64,000 bases of DNA from Ampelomyces quisqualis. Its lineage: Eukaryota > Ascomycota > Dothideomycetes > Pleosporales > Phaeosphaeriaceae. Under the pieces are notes generated by a model. That model worked only from the letters and a program-made list of their open reading frames with translations. It was not told the DNA's origin and searched no databases. The stretch spans positions 1,922,001 to 1,986,000 of the forward strand of contig JAGTXZ010000011.1 of the NCBI GenBank assembly GCA_018398575.1, written 5' to 3'. Shown in pieces: positions 23,098 through 35,829 of the stretch. The first letter of the stretch is position 1. Every line of letters starts with the position of its first letter. The position numbers were made by a program, and so were the translations under genes.

Positions 23098-23396
23098 TGT
23101 AACAAGCACATGCAAACACATGTTATATCTGATACCTTATAAAGGCTTAATAACAGATTATATAGGGAGCTAGTAGATTAGGACTAAAAGCGCTCTAACA
23201 GCGCTTTAACTTAGCTACTACGCCTACTATAAATATAAGCCTATAGCATAGATAGAAGACAAGTTTCTCTTGTCCTTCTGTACAAGACCTATAGGTGTGT
23301 AGCTAATCTAGAATCTCTAATACAACACGCACTCCTATATGCCTCTGATACGTATCTAATTTAATTCTAATAGCTGTACCTACTTGCGTTGTTACA
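23098..23396 (+). repeat. A2 5' LTR
   Basis: 299 bp, TGTAACAAGC to GTTGTTACA; nearly the same as 29915-30213. Confidence 0.95.
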
Positions 23397-23469
23397 TTAC
23401 AAAAGAAACTTTATCTTGCTAGTAATAGTATTTATATAATATTACAATTTACTTTTAAAAAGATTGCGT

Positions 23470-24960
23470 TAAAACGTCTAGAACCTTATCTAAATTAGAT
23501 CTGTTTGCAACCTTAAATCTATTAAACACAGTTAGGATCTCTTAGATCTTCTAATAGCTAAAGCCTTTAGGTTTAGATTTTTCTATTAATATAACAGTTA
23601 GAATTACTTTAGAAAAGTTGCGTTTAGCGCTATAATAGAAACTTAGAGACTATTAATAACTTAGGAGTATTAGAGGCAACGCTAATAACTCCCTCTAAAG
23701 AACTAACTCTAGAAGCCTTTTTCTAAGACAACTCTGTATTAACTGTAATAACCTAGCAATAGAGTGCTAAAGCAAAAAAGACAGATACTAAGAAACCTCC
23801 TTAGCCTAGAGCTGCACTAAATCTAACTCTTGCCTAAATAGAGGTTAATTAATTACAACAAGATTTGAAACAGGCTTTAGTAGAAATTAATTCTCTTAAG
23901 AAAAGACTAACTCTGTTAATAGGACTAGACAAGCCTCTACCTACTACTAAATTACCCTAGAATAATTCTGCACCCTACTGTTTATCTAACAGCTCTATAT
24001 CTAAGTACTTATATTACTATAAAGGCTCTTACTAACTTTAATAATCTAAGAAAACGCCTAATATAAACAATCTTAGTAATAGAAAAGATTCTACCTTCTG
24101 CTAATAGCAGGCCTCTATCTAAGATTAACTTAAGATTAACTTAGATTACTATTAGACTAAAAGACAACGCATAGCCTTAGTATAGAGCTACACTACAGGA
24201 TTAGCTAAGAGCTATCTTAAGCTACAATATTTATTAGATACTAATTAAGAGCAATTCTAGAACGCTAAGCAAATAATTAGGCTACTTAAGTCTTACTTTA
24301 TTATAGGTAACAAGGTAGCTAAAAGCTAAGCAGCTTTTAATTAAATGCAGATAACTAAGAAAGAAACGTTCCTCTTGTTTAAAGCTAGGTTTCTAAGTTC
24401 TGTAGTTAAGAGACAAATACTCTCTTTAGAGTAGTTTTACTACTTGTAGACTAAGATTACGCTAGGGTTACAAGCCTCTAACCTAGGATTTAGGCACTAA
24501 TAGAAGAACTTATTTAATTAGATAGTAGAACACCTTACTGCATACAATATAGAGTAGAAGAACAACTCTATACTAAGTATAACACTAGCTGCTGCTAGGT
24601 TGCCAATTAGGTTAGCCCTATAATAGAATTTAGAGCTAAATTAAACTACTACTACTAGCGCTCTAACAAATTCTGCGCTAGTCTATTAATCTACAATAGT
24701 GCGTCTTTCTACAAAGACTTTTAAGCTAGAATAACAGAAGACCCCTAGTAGTTATTATAATTATAGTAAGCTAGAACACTACTTTAGTAACTGTATAAAG
24801 CCTTGTGTGCGTTAGATTAAAGCTGTAGAAGTAGATAAGTATAAAGATGCTTAAGAGCAACCCAATTAGAAGGTATATTATACAAGAAATAGAAGCGCCT
24901 AAGAAAACACTTCTTTCTAAGCCTAAGCTATTACAATCTATTCTACTTTAACCTTTCTTA
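23470..24960 (+). pseudogene. gag of A2
   Basis: Capsid/nucleocapsid frame with RIP stops. The CCHC zinc knuckle is at 24753-24794. Its first two Cys codons are now Tyr (TAT), but His and the last Cys remain. Copies A1 (1955-1996) and D (54571-54612) keep different ligands, so together the three show a complete CX2CX4HX4C motif in the ancestor. Limits are approximate. Confidence 0.7.
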
Positions 24961-24999
24961 TTTGTTTTGCAGTCTTTATTTCCTTATACCTACGCTTCT

Positions 25000-27900
25000 T
25001 TACAACTAAGGCCTTAGCTTACGCCTTAATACTCTTGTTAACACTAGTGCTTAAGGTTTTCTATTTTTAAATTTACAAATTATCTTATTTGTTTCTAAAG
25101 CCTTGCAGCAACCTATTTAGAAGCTCTTCTTCTAGGTTTAGGTACGTAGCTTTAAGAATTAGATTACTTCTTTAGTTACTTAATATATTTAACTATACTT
25201 AAATATTAATAGCTAAAAGATTTTAAACTATCTATTTCTTATCCTTAATCTTAGGTCTTAGGATTGTATACTTAGCCTCTAATAGTTAAGACAATTTAAG
25301 ATTCAATTAGACACAAATAGGTTATAGTTTATTTAGCTATCTAAGTACCCTTGTTTATACAATCCTTTACTCTCTATTCCTACTATTCTATATTAAGCTA
25401 TAGTGCTAGCTACTATTTATCTTAATGTGCAACAACGCAACGCTCTATAGGAGAAAGAAGACTATTATATCTAAAACAGTCCTTACTGTTCTTCTTCTTC
25501 TATTTATTGTATTAAGGGATGCTTAAAGCTCCTATTAGCCTAAAAAATCTTAGAGATCTCTTATACCCTAACTAAGCAAAACTGCTTAGAGTCTAAACTC
25601 TCTCTAACTACCTACATTGCTCTTATTTCTGCTAATGTATTTTACTTTATTATAAAGAAGCCCTAGAACAAGTTCTTTACAACAAGCCTCTATAAGATTA
25701 ACAGAATCCTTGCCTCTAAGGACAACGCAGACAATTAAAGCTAATTAGATAAGAGATTACCTACCTGTTACTCCTAGTATTAGAATGTATTTAGCAAGTT
25801 AGCAGCTAATTAATTGCCTCTTTATTGTCTGTATAATTACAAAATTATTCTTAAAGAACTATTACTAAATGTGTTTAGTCTCTTGTACAAGTAAAACCAG
25901 AAGAAGCTTAAAGCTACTAAGGCCTACGTTTAGGAACACCTTTAGAAGAGTTTTATTAAGGCTAGCCAAAGTCCTTTTACTTTACCTATTCTTTGTGTAC
26001 GCAAACTAAATAGAGATATACGTATCTATGTAGACTACTAGAAGATTAACGCCTTTATGCGCAAGAACATCTATCTAATCTTTTGCATTAATAAGCTGCT
26101 ATTACGCCCCTCTAAGGCTAAGATCTTTACTAAGTTTAACATCTAGGCCGCTTTTAACAAAATTTGTATAGATCTTAACTCTAAAGAGTATACTACCTTT
26201 TAGACCTATTATAGTATATATAAGTGTAAGGTTCTCTCTTTTAGCTTGTGCAATAGGCTAGCTACATATTAACGCTACATAAATAATATACTAATTAATT
26301 ATTTTAACAATTTCTACATTACGTATCTTAACAATATCCTAATCTACTCTAAGGATATAAACTTACATTAGAAACACATCTAAAAGGTCCTAGAGCGCCT
26401 ACGTACTGCAGGACTCTAAGTAGATATTTAGAAGAGTAAATTCTATATAACTTACACAAAGTATCTAGGTTACGTTTTAACAAACTAGAGCACTAAAGTT
26501 AACTCTAACAAGGTAGAAGCACTCTAAAACTAGGCTAAACCTACTATAGTTACTAGCGTTAAGTTATTTCTTAGTTTTGCTAGTTTCTATTAACAATTTA
26601 TTAAGGATTTCTCTTGTGTAGCTAAACTAATTATAAAGCTTTAAAGTCCTGCTACACTGTTTAATTAGACTATAGACTGCTAACAGGCTTTTAATTAGAT
26701 TAAAGCCTTACTCCTAGCTATTTCTACGCTATCTTATTTCTATCCTAAGTATAACACAAAGTTAAAAACTAACGCGTTAAATAGAGTAATAGCAAGAGTA
26801 CTCTCTTAGAAGCACTCTAACAACAAGTAGTATTCTGTAGCCTTCTATAGTTATGCTCTATTTGGAGCTAAGCTTAATTAAGAAATATATAATAAGAAAC
26901 TTTTTGCTATTCTAAAAGCGTTTAAGAAGTAGAGAGCTAAACTTACCTCTATACAGAGTTAAATCTAGGTGTATTTAGATTACTGCTCTTTAGAATACTT
27001 TATAACTACTAAGGTTCTTAATGCACGTTAAGTATAATAGGCAGAGATTATTACTTCTTTTAATTTCTGCATTAAGTACACGCTTAGCAAGCTTAATAAG
27101 CAAGCTAATATCCTAAGCTAAAGAGAACAGGACGTTAGTAAGGTTAAGGCTGCCTAACAAGATAACAGATCTTGTGTACTTCTAGGACTTAAATGCCTAA
27201 GCCCTCTAGTTAACTCTAAACTAGCTTAGAACTACGTCTGTAACTAGCTAGAGATTAATGTTTTAGCTATTTTAGTCTAATCTATTAGTGCCCCCCTAAA
27301 TCTTAACTTGTTAGAACTAATTAAAGCTCTGCTAGCAGAGAATTGCTACTCCTTTAAGGAAGAACGCCTTACGCTACTACAGCTATATTATATCTAAGAA
27401 GGACTACTGCTGTATTACTTATACCTATATGTACTTAGAGACTTTTCTTTGTGCACTTAACTAATTAGAAAGGCTTATAATTAGGTATCTACTACTTACC
27501 TAAGCGCTATAAAGATGTATTAGCTCCTAGCTTAGCAATATTATTAGAGGGGTATAGAGGCTATATGCAAACGCTATGTACAAAACTACGTTTCTTGTTA
27601 AAGATTCTATCTAAGACAGCTCTAAGCCTAAGGTTTTCTTTATCTGTTACAAATTCCTAATAGGCCTATGCAGCATTTATGTATAGATTTTAAGACATTC
27701 CTAATAGATTGTTATAGCTATAATTAAATTATAGTTGTTATTAATTACCTATCTAAGCAAGCTGTTTCTATTTTTTGCTACAAAATAATTAACGCTTAAG
27801 AAATAGCTTACTTGTTTATCTAATAGGTATACTAATCTAGCTACACGCCTAAAAGTATAGTGTCTAACTGTAGACTCTAGTTTGTGTTCTAATTCTAGTC

Positions 27901-28750
27901 TAAGTTCTGCAAGATCCTAGGCGTGCAACTTAAGCTTTTGACAGCCTACTATAAACAAACTAATAGACAAACTAAGATTATAAACAAGTATATTAATTAA
28001 CAATTAAGGCCTTTTGTATCCTATTACTAGGACAACTAGAGTAACCTCTTGCTAATAATTAATTAAGCTTAAGCTACGCTGCTGCATTCTGCAATTAGTA
28101 TAGCGCTATACTAGCTCTTGTTTAGATCTAAACTATAATAGAGCTAGAATTAGGCATTATCCTCTTTAAAACACAAAGATATAAATGTTAAAGATGCCTT
28201 AAGCTTAGCTACCTGCATGCATAAAGCCTAGCGCACAGCTAAAGACAATATAAAGAAAGCGCAGAAACAGATAGCTACTAAAGTAAACAAATATTGTTAA
28301 CCTGTTAATTAGGCAGTAGGTAATAAGGTTTACCTCTTAACCTAAAACCTATCTGTTACTTACTTAAGTTGCAAACTTGCTAAATTGTAAGAAGGCCCCT
28401 TTAAAGTTCTAAAACAAGTTAGCTATTTATTTTAACTAAAGCTACCTAAAGGTTCTAAGATCTATAATGTATTTGCTCTAGACGTCCTCTGCAAGGACTC
28501 TAATAACCCCCTGCCTAGTTAGCTAAGCCTAAACCTATCTAGCATCCTAATTTAAGGCGTTAAAAAATAAGAAGTTAAAGAGATCCTAGCTAGCAAGCTA
28601 TACTACTCTATTCTAAAGTATTGCGTAAAATAGGTAGGCTATAACCTTAACTCTACCTAGTACAACGCCTTAAACTTTATAGGCGCCTTATATATGTTGC
28701 AAGCGTTCTATAAACGCTATCTAAAATAGCTAGGACTCTTATAAGCGTTA
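25000..28750 (+). pseudogene. pol of A2: protease-RT-RNase H-integrase-chromodomain
   Basis: RT runs about 25900-26600 with YLNNILIYSKD at 26324 onward (YxDD expected), followed by LERLRTAGLQVD-like and KYLGYVL-like blocks. RNase H and the tether cover about 26650-27200, integrase about 27400-28450. The chromodomain is at about 28580-28735, with pattern EILASKLYYSILKYCVK-VGY and T-YNALNF, where dashes are RIP stops for expected Trp. The chromodomain places it among chromoviruses, which target chromatin marks. Confidence 0.85.
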
Positions 28751-28866
28751 GCTAAGTAGATTATAGTATAGGAAAAAAGAGTTAAAGATCTTACAGCATT
28801 GCAAGATAATTATGTTAGGGAAATTAAACTTAATATTACAACTACTACACTAGTAAGTAATAGCTA

Positions 28867-29592
28867 TTAACAATAGAAGTCTTACTCTTTTATTAGATTT
28901 AATAGCAGACTATTACTGCTACTAGTAGGACGTTCTTAACTATCTAAATTCCTAAGTACAGACACTAACATACTACCTAGTTATTCTCTATTCTAGCCCT
29001 ACCTGCTGCAAGTACTTGCCTCTTGCTCTACTGCTACCTAAAACGTTACTACCTGCGCCTTCTTCTGCTCTGCTAACTAATTAGCCCTTAATACTATTAT
29101 AATATCTACTAGCTAAGCAACTACACTAGTTAACCTAGCTGTACTTCTCCTAAGCAACCTAACCTTCTTAGCTATTACTCTAACCTTCTTAGCTAGCTCC
29201 TCTTTCTAGTAATAAGCGCTAACTAACAAGTTAGCGTTATTTATATTAGCTACCTGTGTAGTGCTTACTTGTATAACAGCAGCTAACTAAAACGCTGCCT
29301 TCTTAATAGTAGCCTCTTGCTCTAACACTACCTTGTTAGACTTATCTCTACCTAGAGTAGTAAACCTATAGTTAAGGGCCTTAGAAAGGCTATTATACTC
29401 TTAGCCTGTATATAGAGAAACTAGGCAACACTTCTTATTTAAGAGTGTGCAATAAGCACACTTCTTAGACACGTCTAAATAGAATCTAAACTTAATATTA
29501 AAATAGCTGCAGGCAAAAGCCCTTGCAGCCTGTAGGTAAACAACCTAATAGGCTAGAGGATAAGCTCTAAGAGAGATAGAAATAGGCGTTAT
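28867..29592 (-). pseudogene. Antisense Cys-cluster ORF of A2 (opposite to pol)
   Basis: About 241 codons on the strand opposite to pol, between chromodomain and 3' LTR, with RIP stops (TAG/TAA). The N-terminal third has AARAFACSYF, then KKCAYCTLLNKKCCLV, a CX2CX7CC-like cluster. A helical Lys/Ala/Glu/Val stretch follows (AKKVRVIAKKVRLLRR), then a Ser-rich acidic tail (TSSSNSLLL). The same frame lies in copy D at 36152-36856. I do not recognise the family; a nucleic-acid-binding accessory protein is a guess. Confidence 0.5.
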
Positions 29593-29914
29593 GTGTATCT
29601 GCAGAAACAATTAGCTAACAATTAAATTAGAAGAGTAGTTAGATAGCTGTAGGTATACAAACGTATAGAAGGAGAGTGTAAAGAAGTAGTATACTAAAGG
29701 GCTAGCCTTGTATATATGCTTAAAAAGCTTAAGGTAAAGTTAGGAACTTTAAACGCGCTAGCGCGCAGATTAAAACAACAATAAATAGCTATATTACGTT
29801 ATCTCAAAATAAACTTAAGGTAAATGTAAGTTTATAACAATTTAGAGAAGTATTTGAAACAACACTAATATAGACCTAATTAATAGAGACTATTAATTTT
29901 AAGAAGGAGAGTAA

Positions 29915-30213
29915 TGTAACAAGTATATACAAACACATGTTACATCTAATACCTTATAAAGGCTTAGTAACAGATTATGTAGGAAGCTAGTAGATTAAGA
30001 CTAAAAGCGCTCTAATAGCGCTCTAACTTAGCTACTACGCCTACTATAAATATAAGCCTATAGTATAGATAAAGGACAAGTTTCTCTTGTCCTTCTGTAC
30101 AAGACCTATAGGTGTGTAGCCAATCTAGAATCTCTAATACAACACGCACTCCTATATGCCTCTAATACGTATCTAATTTAATCTTAATAGCTATACCTAC
30201 CTGCGTTGTTACA
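29915..30213 (+). repeat. A2 3' LTR
   Basis: 299 bp, followed directly by the TSD TGCAA. Confidence 0.95.
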
Positions 30214-30218
30214 TGCAA

Positions 30219-31915
30219 CGTTTTTAAAGTCTTTAAGTTTAATAGGCTATAATAGGTATTTAGTAGAGAAGAATTATAGGCAGCCTACTAGAACTGCATA
30301 TACGCTTAGCTTGTTATAGAAAAATTCTATAAAGGTTTTAGCGTCTTTAACTCTTATTATATTAGTGTTAAGCTTATAGCGCTACTACTTTAACTTGCAG
30401 TTAATAACAACGCGTTTCTCTTTTAGGCTTAGTAACCCTAAAATAATAGGTTAAGCTGTGTTAGTAATCTTATATAGGATAGTAGTAAAGAACTTAGTAA
30501 TACTCTAGTTGTCTTTTATTATTAAATAGGCCTAATAAGCGTAGAAGCTAGGCACTATACTTAAGTTAGGTAGGCAGATAGTTAGCAGCACTGCGCTATT
30601 AATCTAAGAGAAGTTCTTAAGCAAAGCAACTTTCTTATTAATTATACTAAGTTTTATACTATAGTTAATTAGTATTTATATAGGCTGCGCAGCGCTATTA
30701 TTACGCAGTATTCTAAGTACTTTAATATAATTCTTTTGTTATAATAGAACTTGGGCTATTAAGAGGAAAAGTCTTCTTAGGCCTTCTTGTTTTTTATTTA
30801 TATTAAGTTTAAGCTAGTAACAGAAGAGAAGCTATTAAGCCTTAATCTACACTCTCTAGCCTAATAGCCTATTTTACTACAATAGAAGTAGGTGTTAGTT
30901 AGCTTTAGGCTTAGGTTTATAGTGCTAGTAATATAACATTATTAAGCTATTATGTTAGGTTTAAACTATAAAGTTTTACCTGTAATAAGCGTTCTATATA
31001 TATAATAGTATAGTAATAGTATACTACTACTATAGCGTAAGTTGTTTTTAAGTGTTATAGCGCGTTTAATAAGTTCTTTATAGGTAGTAGAAAACTTAGT
31101 GTAGTTAGAGAAGGCTACTCTAATCTCTAGGTAGAGTTTACTGTATAAGTGTATTACTAAGTGTTTCTACTTATAAGAGGAGTTTACCTAATTTTCTAGT
31201 GTTAATAAATAGGCTATTAATTTATTTACTATTTAGCTATCTTTTTAGACTACCTTTTAATACTATATAGTAACTTAAAGCTTTCTATTTACTAGGCTCT
31301 TAATCTAATTAAGTAGAAAAGATATTATGTTACGCTACGCTAGCGTTCTACTATTATCTTTCTATTTTCTTTATATCTTAAAACGTAGTTTGCAGGTACT
31401 AGAAAGTAAAGGTAATCTTTTAATCCTTAAGCTAGAAGGCTAAGAAGTCTAATTAAAAGGTAATAGATAGCCTAGCTTTAAAGTTCTAATACTTTCTAAT
31501 TCCCTTACCTTTAAAGACAGAGATTTTATTAATCTTTAGCCTGCGCTCTAGTAGCGCTAATAGGTTAAGTTAGAAGTAGTGCGCTAGTAAAGACATATTG
31601 CGTCTACTTAGAAGTGTTAGTTCTATTGCATAAGAAGCGCCTAAGAGCTGTTTAGAAGTTAAAGAAGGCTATTTACCTGCTAGTAATTACTCTTATTAGC
31701 GTACTTCTTTCTTTAGATTCTAGATCTTAGCTTACTCTTTAAGTTCTTAGCGCTAGCGCTTTAGCTGCACTAAGCGTTTACCTAAACTACTTATTATTTC
31801 TTTATTAAGAGTATTTTCCCTTAGTAGATTAGCTAGTAGGCTTAGAAATAGATCTTAATCTATTGTTATTAGGTAACTAAGCGACTATTCTTTTGCAAGG
31901 TAAAGGAATTAAAAC
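30219..31915 (-). pseudogene. gag region of B1, RIP-inactivated
   Basis: Continues the B1 minus-strand frame beyond the A2 insertion and ends at the 5' LTR. It aligns with 46511-48201 of B2, where a 62-residue stretch reads like a Gypsy capsid C-terminus. No intact frame. Confidence 0.65.
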
Positions 31916-32197
31916 TATAAGAAGTTTATATAGCAGTAAAGTTATAAGATAATAATAGTAGTATAGATAAAAGTAAGTTAATTTCTGTTTTATAACTTAA
32001 GTGCAGAACTACTCTTTTGTAGATATAACTAGACGCGTGTTCTTATAACTAGAATATACTAGGCCTACGCTAGCGTAGCGCTATTAAGACGCTAGAGCAG
32101 CTATACACGTTTTCTGCGTATAACAGCTAGAGTAGCGTTGTAGCAGCGCAGGCGCATTGCTGCGCAACTAATAGCTCTACGCTGTAGCATTCTTACA
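31916..32197 (-). repeat. B1 right LTR (5' LTR)
   Basis: 282 bp, ends CATTCTTACA, followed by the TSD TAGAG. Confidence 0.9.
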
Positions 32198-32202
32198 TAG
32201 AG

Positions 32203-32541
32203 CTTTAGTAAAAACAAGCCTTAGCAAAGAATATTAAAATCTACAAACTTTACTACCTTGTATCTTAACAACAAGAGCAGCTATAAGAAATCTGAAAAGT
32301 GCGTTTTAAAGAGAAAATTAAGCTCTATATTTTAGGTTTTTAGATAATAACGTAATGGCGCAAGTAGGGCAGGTAGGGCGAGTAGAGCAAGTAGAGCAGT
32401 TTAAGCGTTTTAGGCTAAATAAGCAGCTAGAACAAATAGGGAACTCTAGGGACAATTAAGTACAGTTAAGAACTGTCTAGTTAACTGTTTTAATAGTGTT
32501 GCAGATGTCGCTAACTCTAACAACGATAAATTTTTCTAACG
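32203..32541 (-). mobile_element. 844-bp TIR element copy 1, right part
   Basis: Right half of the element split by B1. It ends TTAAATTTTTCTAACG, followed by the target TA. It carries a short tandem array of GTAGGGCA/GTAGAGCA units at about 32358-32400, corresponding to the TACCTGCTC-type repeats of copy 2. Confidence 0.8.
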
Positions 32542-35524
32542 TAGTTAAGCTTTAGTCTAAAGCGTTTATTATTACTTAGCTTATTAGCTAAGTAAGAGGC
32601 AGTCTATTTACGTTTATTATTATAGACTAAGATTACGTTATTAGGTAAGAAAGCGTATAAGTAAGCTTGTTACCTAGCTATTATATTACTTAGGTATAAG
32701 AAGCTTACCTACCCTTATATTATTATACTCTAGAGTATTAATTAACTTATTAATTAACTTATTAACTAGTTACTTATCTTTTAATCTTCTTTATTATTAA
32801 CTTTATTAACTACTTGCTTGATCTTTTCTATTATAGTAAGTTTTTTCTACTCTTAATCTAGTTTATTACTTACTTAAGTAGCTACCTAAGAAAAATTCTA
32901 TTATTATAATTAATACAATAGCTTATGCGCACACTTATAAGAAGAAAGCTACCTCTACTACTACTACTAAGTGTAAGAATAACTAGGTTTTAGTAAATAA
33001 TTTAAATTCTCTATACTAAATTTAGTATAAGACTAAGTTATATAATCTCTTACCTAAGAGTAGAGCAGTTTCTAGTAAAAAGACTATTAAAGTTAAGAAG
33101 AGAGAGCTTTAATCTTGCTTATACATATAGTATACTTTTTAGTTTACTAATAAGCAAAGTAATAGCTACTACTATAGTAAGACTAGATTAATAATAAGTA
33201 AGTGTTAAATAGCTTGCCTAAAGTATTCTTATATTAAGATATAGGTTATTCTAATTACTATTAGTAATATACTTACTAATATAAGTAGCTGAAGTAATCT
33301 TTATAAGTAGGCTATATAGATTATTATAAGTATGTTTAAGAGAACTATTATAGTAAGTTTTAAAGCTTCTTTAACCTTAGAAATATCTAATTTGTCTATA
33401 GACGCTAGAGAAGGCTTGCGCGTAGCTTAACTAGCAGCTTAAGGCTATTAAGGCCTTATAGTAGACTTAGAGTACCCTAGCTCTTACTAGTTTTAGAATA
33501 AGCTTAAGCTATGTTAATCTAACTTTTAGCTTACTTAAAAAGAAGCCTACACGTTTTACTTAGGGCTTTAGTAGATATAGGTTTAGTAGAGTGTTAAGTA
33601 GGTTTATAGCTTAGGCTTTATTTACGCTAAGTAGGTAGTAGCTATTATTTAGTTATAAGCGTTGCAGCTCTTTTCTACCTAATACTCTACTACTTAAGAA
33701 GTAGCTTTAGGCTACTTAGACTCTAATACCTAAGTGTTAAGAGCTAGCGTAGGATTAGTTATTATCTCTGTTACCTAAGGCTATAGAAATAGTTAGAGAT
33801 TTGCTAACTCTAAGCTATAGATTAAGAGCTTTAGCTTTCTTAATTACTAAGCGTTATACTTAGGCTTACAAGATAATTAACAAAGTCTTTAAATTTATTA
33901 AAGTAGGTTTCTAAGTAGTTTTACTTATAATTTAGCGCTTAGTAGTCTTGTTTTTGCGTATTTACTCTACTTAGATTCTGTAGTAATCTTAAGCTTTGAG
34001 AGTAAGTTAAATAATTAGTAAATAGAAAAGTTAAATTAATCTTTATATTTTCTAATTATTGTTTTATAAGTAACTTACTTATATTCTTAAAGTTAAGAAG
34101 CTACTTAAACTTTTAAAATTATTAATAGGTAAGGTTTTTTATAAGACTATAAGCTAGCATCAATTTAGATTCTAGATAGAATACTTAGAATAATTCTTTT
34201 AAGTACTCTTACCTAAGCTATATATTCTAAATGTTAACAAACTTAAGTTTTATAGATATCTACTTCTCTTTCTTTATAACTAATTAGATAGTCTACTAAT
34301 TATTATACTAGATATTCTAAAGATCTTCTAGATTAAGCGTAAGCTTCTTAAAGAACTAGCTAAGTGCTTTAGATTCTTTTGCAGTATATTCTAGAGTAAG
34401 TAGCTTAGCTTCTATTATTAAGGTAGTAACTAATCTTTACTATATAGCTTTTTAAGAGATTGCTCTTCTAAATAGAATAGCTATATACCTATGTAAAGAA
34501 CGCCTAGTTACTTTATTATTAGTCGAGAAAGCGTCTCTATAAATAGTAAGTTCTAGACTATTAAAATCTCTATATTTAATTAAATAAAACCTTATTTAAT
34601 ATAGGTATAAAATTACCTATTCTATATCTTTTACATACTTATCTAAAGAATTAGTTAAGAAATAGAAAAGCTTTTAAACTATATAGGTAATATTAGGCTA
34701 GATTATAATAATAGTGTATAGAACTAATCTAACTTTTTCTTTATAAGCTTTAATTTCTTACATACTAGCTTCTCTAGTATTCTTATAGAAGTTCTTAGAT
34801 AGTAGTAGTGTTAGAGGGAACAATCTATTATAAAGACTAAATGTCTTAGTAATCTTGTTAATATAGGTATTATACACTAGAGTAATTGTTCTATCTAGTC
34901 TGTTTTAAATAACTCTAATCCTAAGAATTAATTCTAGCTTCTAGGTACCTTTCCTACGTACCTAATTAATTTCTTTAAGAGAGGTATTTAATAACATGCT
35001 TTTTATTAAGTATTAAAGTATCTACTTCTATTTTTTAGGTAGCTAAGGCACAATATCTCTACAAGCATGCTTCTTAACTATTTAGTAATTCTAATTACTT
35101 ACTATAGCTATTATAATTATAGAGTTTAGCATTTTATAACTAGAGCGCTAAGTCTAGGCTTTTACAAAGCCTAGAAGGAAAGTATTCTTAAAATTATTCT
35201 TCTATTAATCTATAAATAGATCTGTAATTAATATATTAATACTCTTACCTTCTATCTAGTTATTATAATTCTTGTTATAGTAGAATAGCATATATTAACC
35301 TAGTAGTTTATTAATTTAAAAGGCTACTTCTTATAGTTAATAATTTAATTATACAGAAGTATTTATTAATCCTGCTTTACCTAGAGCTCTAGAGTTACTA
35401 CTTCTAGGTTAAGTAGCAAAGTAGGAAAAGGCTAATAGCCTATTCTGTTAAGATTCTATCTAATTTCTAGATACTAATAGGCTAGCTCTTTTAGGACCTA
35501 GTAATAGTTCTAAGCTATTAGATT
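32542..35524. other. RIPped repeat DNA, unclassified
   Basis: About 3 kb of AT-rich sequence with no LTR or transposase motif I can name. A plus-strand frame with only TAG/TAA stops can be followed from about 33393 to at least 34100, but TGA is depleted here so that proves little. It forms the left flank of element D. Confidence 0.4.
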
Positions 35525-35529
35525 CTACG

Positions 35530-35829
35530 TGTAACAACACAGGTAGGTACAGCTATTAGAATTAAATCAGATACGTATTAGAGGCATATAGAAGTGCGTA
35601 TTGTATTAGAGATTCTAGATTGGCTATACACCTATAGGTCTTGTACAGAAGAATAAGGAAAACTTATCCTCTATCTAATGCAATAGGCTTATTTTTATAG
35701 TTAAGGTAGCAACTAAGTTAGAGCTAATTTAAAGCGCTTTTAGTGCTGCCTCTACTATCTCTTGCATAATCTGTTACTAAGCCTTTATAGAGTATTAGAT
35801 ATAACATGTATTTATATATACTTATTACA
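35530..35829 (-). repeat. D left LTR (3' LTR)
   Basis: 300 bp, TGTAACAACAC to TATTACA; the pair is 56837-57136. Confidence 0.92.

Larger units (their letters stand above)
23098..30213 (+). mobile_element. Complete family A chromovirus A2, inside B1
   Basis: 7116 bp with two 299-bp LTRs and a perfect TSD TGCAA (23093-23097 and 30214-30218). The empty site is present in B2 near 46493-46510, where flanking B sequence is continuous. A purine-rich tract (AAGAAGGAGAG) precedes the 3' LTR. The order on the plus strand is gag, pol with protease-RT-RNase H-integrase, chromodomain. All frames are broken by TAG/TAA. Confidence 0.95.
12263..32197 (-). mobile_element. Family B chromovirus B1, with two nested elements
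   Basis: LTRs 12263-12544 and 31916-32197 (282 bp each) are flanked by the TSD TAGAG (12258-12262 and 32198-32202). gag-pol is on the minus strand. The body is split by a C-like element (about 12901-19311) and a complete A element (23098-30213). Without inserts it matches B2 (41640-48483) throughout, apart from a deletion next to the C-like insertion. It is fully RIPped. Confidence 0.9.

Noticed and set aside
28560..28760. Chromodomain as a host heterochromatin protein
   Set aside because: It is continuous with integrase in the A2 pol frame and is repeated in D, B and C elements.
12263..32197. CRISPR-like spaced repeats
   Set aside because: Repeats are LTRs and dispersed element copies; no short regular repeat-spacer array exists.
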